15,032 nt of DNA, from assembly GCF_937997595.1 (NCBI RefSeq), contig NZ_CALKTS010000065.1, forward strand, positions 1 to 15,032, written 5' to 3'. The stretch is from an uncultured Campylobacter sp. Its GTDB lineage: Bacteria > Campylobacterota > Campylobacteria > Campylobacterales > Campylobacteraceae. The notes under the pieces were generated by a model, which saw only the letters and a list, made by a program, of their open reading frames with translations, had not been told where the DNA came from and searched no databases. Shown here one piece after another: positions 14,747 to 15,032 of this stretch. The position numbers and the translations under genes are program-made. Each line of letters starts with the position of its first letter. The stretch's first letter is position 1.

Positions 14747-15032
14747 TTAATCGTGTAAAAAAGTTACGACTTCATGTTCTTTTGGTAGGAATTTTCTACC
14801 GTGTATGCCACTTTCGCCGTATTCTATCAAAGCTTCATTAAGCACCCTATAGAGCTCATCTAACGAAATTCCGTCAAGACTAGAATTTATATTTTCCAGC
14901 TTATATTTGATAAAAAACGGATTATCGACTAGCATTTTACTGGTAGTTTCGTCATAGACCCTTCTAATATCAAGCTCGATTTCTCTACCTTTATAATAAA
15001 GCAGCCAAATCATCTCTCCGGTATATCCGTCT
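14747..15032 (-). CDS. Hypothetical protein, 5' end outside the window
   Basis: I do not recognise this protein. The C-terminal 94 or so residues are present and the frame stays open to the window edge. The ATG at 15013 has a GGAG only 2 bases away, too close for a normal ribosome binding site, so the real start is probably outside. The visible part reads as a small acidic alpha/beta domain: a strand with IWLLYYKGREIEL, a helix rich in Asp, Glu and Arg, then LDELYRVLNEALIEYG, and a Lys/His-containing end (GRKFLPKEHEVVTFLHD). There is no signal peptide, membrane segment or Cys in the visible part. It converges on the VbhA-like gene and has similar A+T-rich codon use. Confidence 0.6.
   Translation of the reverse strand, partial: DGYTGEMIWLLYYKGREIELDIRRVYDETTSKMLVDNPFFIKYKLENINSSLDGISLDELYRVLNEALIEYGESGIHGRKFLPKEHEVVTFLHD

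Overview
The window reads as a chromosomal stretch of a Campylobacter. Two things suggest this. First, the order ppa, adk, aspS (minus strand) then nadK, recN, tatD, lytic transglycosylase, rlpA (plus strand) matches what I recall of the C. jejuni Cj0638c-Cj0646 block. Second, the spacers are full of the AAATTT/TTTAAATTT words typical of the genus. The coding regions look richer in G+C than C. jejuni, which points to a human oral-type species (C. gracilis, C. showae, C. rectus and relatives). I cannot name the species from the sequence alone.

Layout. Bases 1-2964 hold most of a TonB-dependent outer-membrane receptor of the haemoglobin/transferrin/lactoferrin class. Its start lies before the window, and a hairpin terminator follows it. 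About 900 bases with no convincing gene come next (3010-3907). On the minus strand from 5404 to 3908 is a secreted leucine-rich-repeat protein whose DNA keeps a 69-base period. The conserved minus-strand housekeeping block follows: aspS and adk overlap by 4 bases, then, after a 200-base spacer, a BOF-type periplasmic OB-fold protein and ppa lie 9 bases apart. aspS and nadK diverge from an 83-base spacer that seems to carry both promoters. On the plus strand nadK and recN overlap. They are followed by tatD, a lytic transglycosylase and an RlpA lipoprotein, of which the first two also overlap.

Working together. adk and ppa handle nucleotide and pyrophosphate turnover and aspS charges tRNA. nadK makes NADP and is translationally coupled to the repair ATPase recN. 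The tatD, transglycosylase and rlpA set places a metal-dependent nuclease beside two cell-wall glycan enzymes. The RlpA has a lipobox and a SPOR domain for septal peptidoglycan.

The right end (14205-15032) departs from the conserved block. It holds a small VbhA-type antitoxin gene with no Fic toxin visible beside it, and the cut end of an unrecognised minus-strand gene. The left end (receptor, LRR protein, empty spacer) also looks accessory. I see no CRISPR array, insertion sequence, tRNA or rRNA. The points most worth following are the orphan VbhA-like gene, the 69-base LRR array, the probably leaderless nadK message and the TTG start of aspS. None of these amounts to a clearly new system on this evidence.
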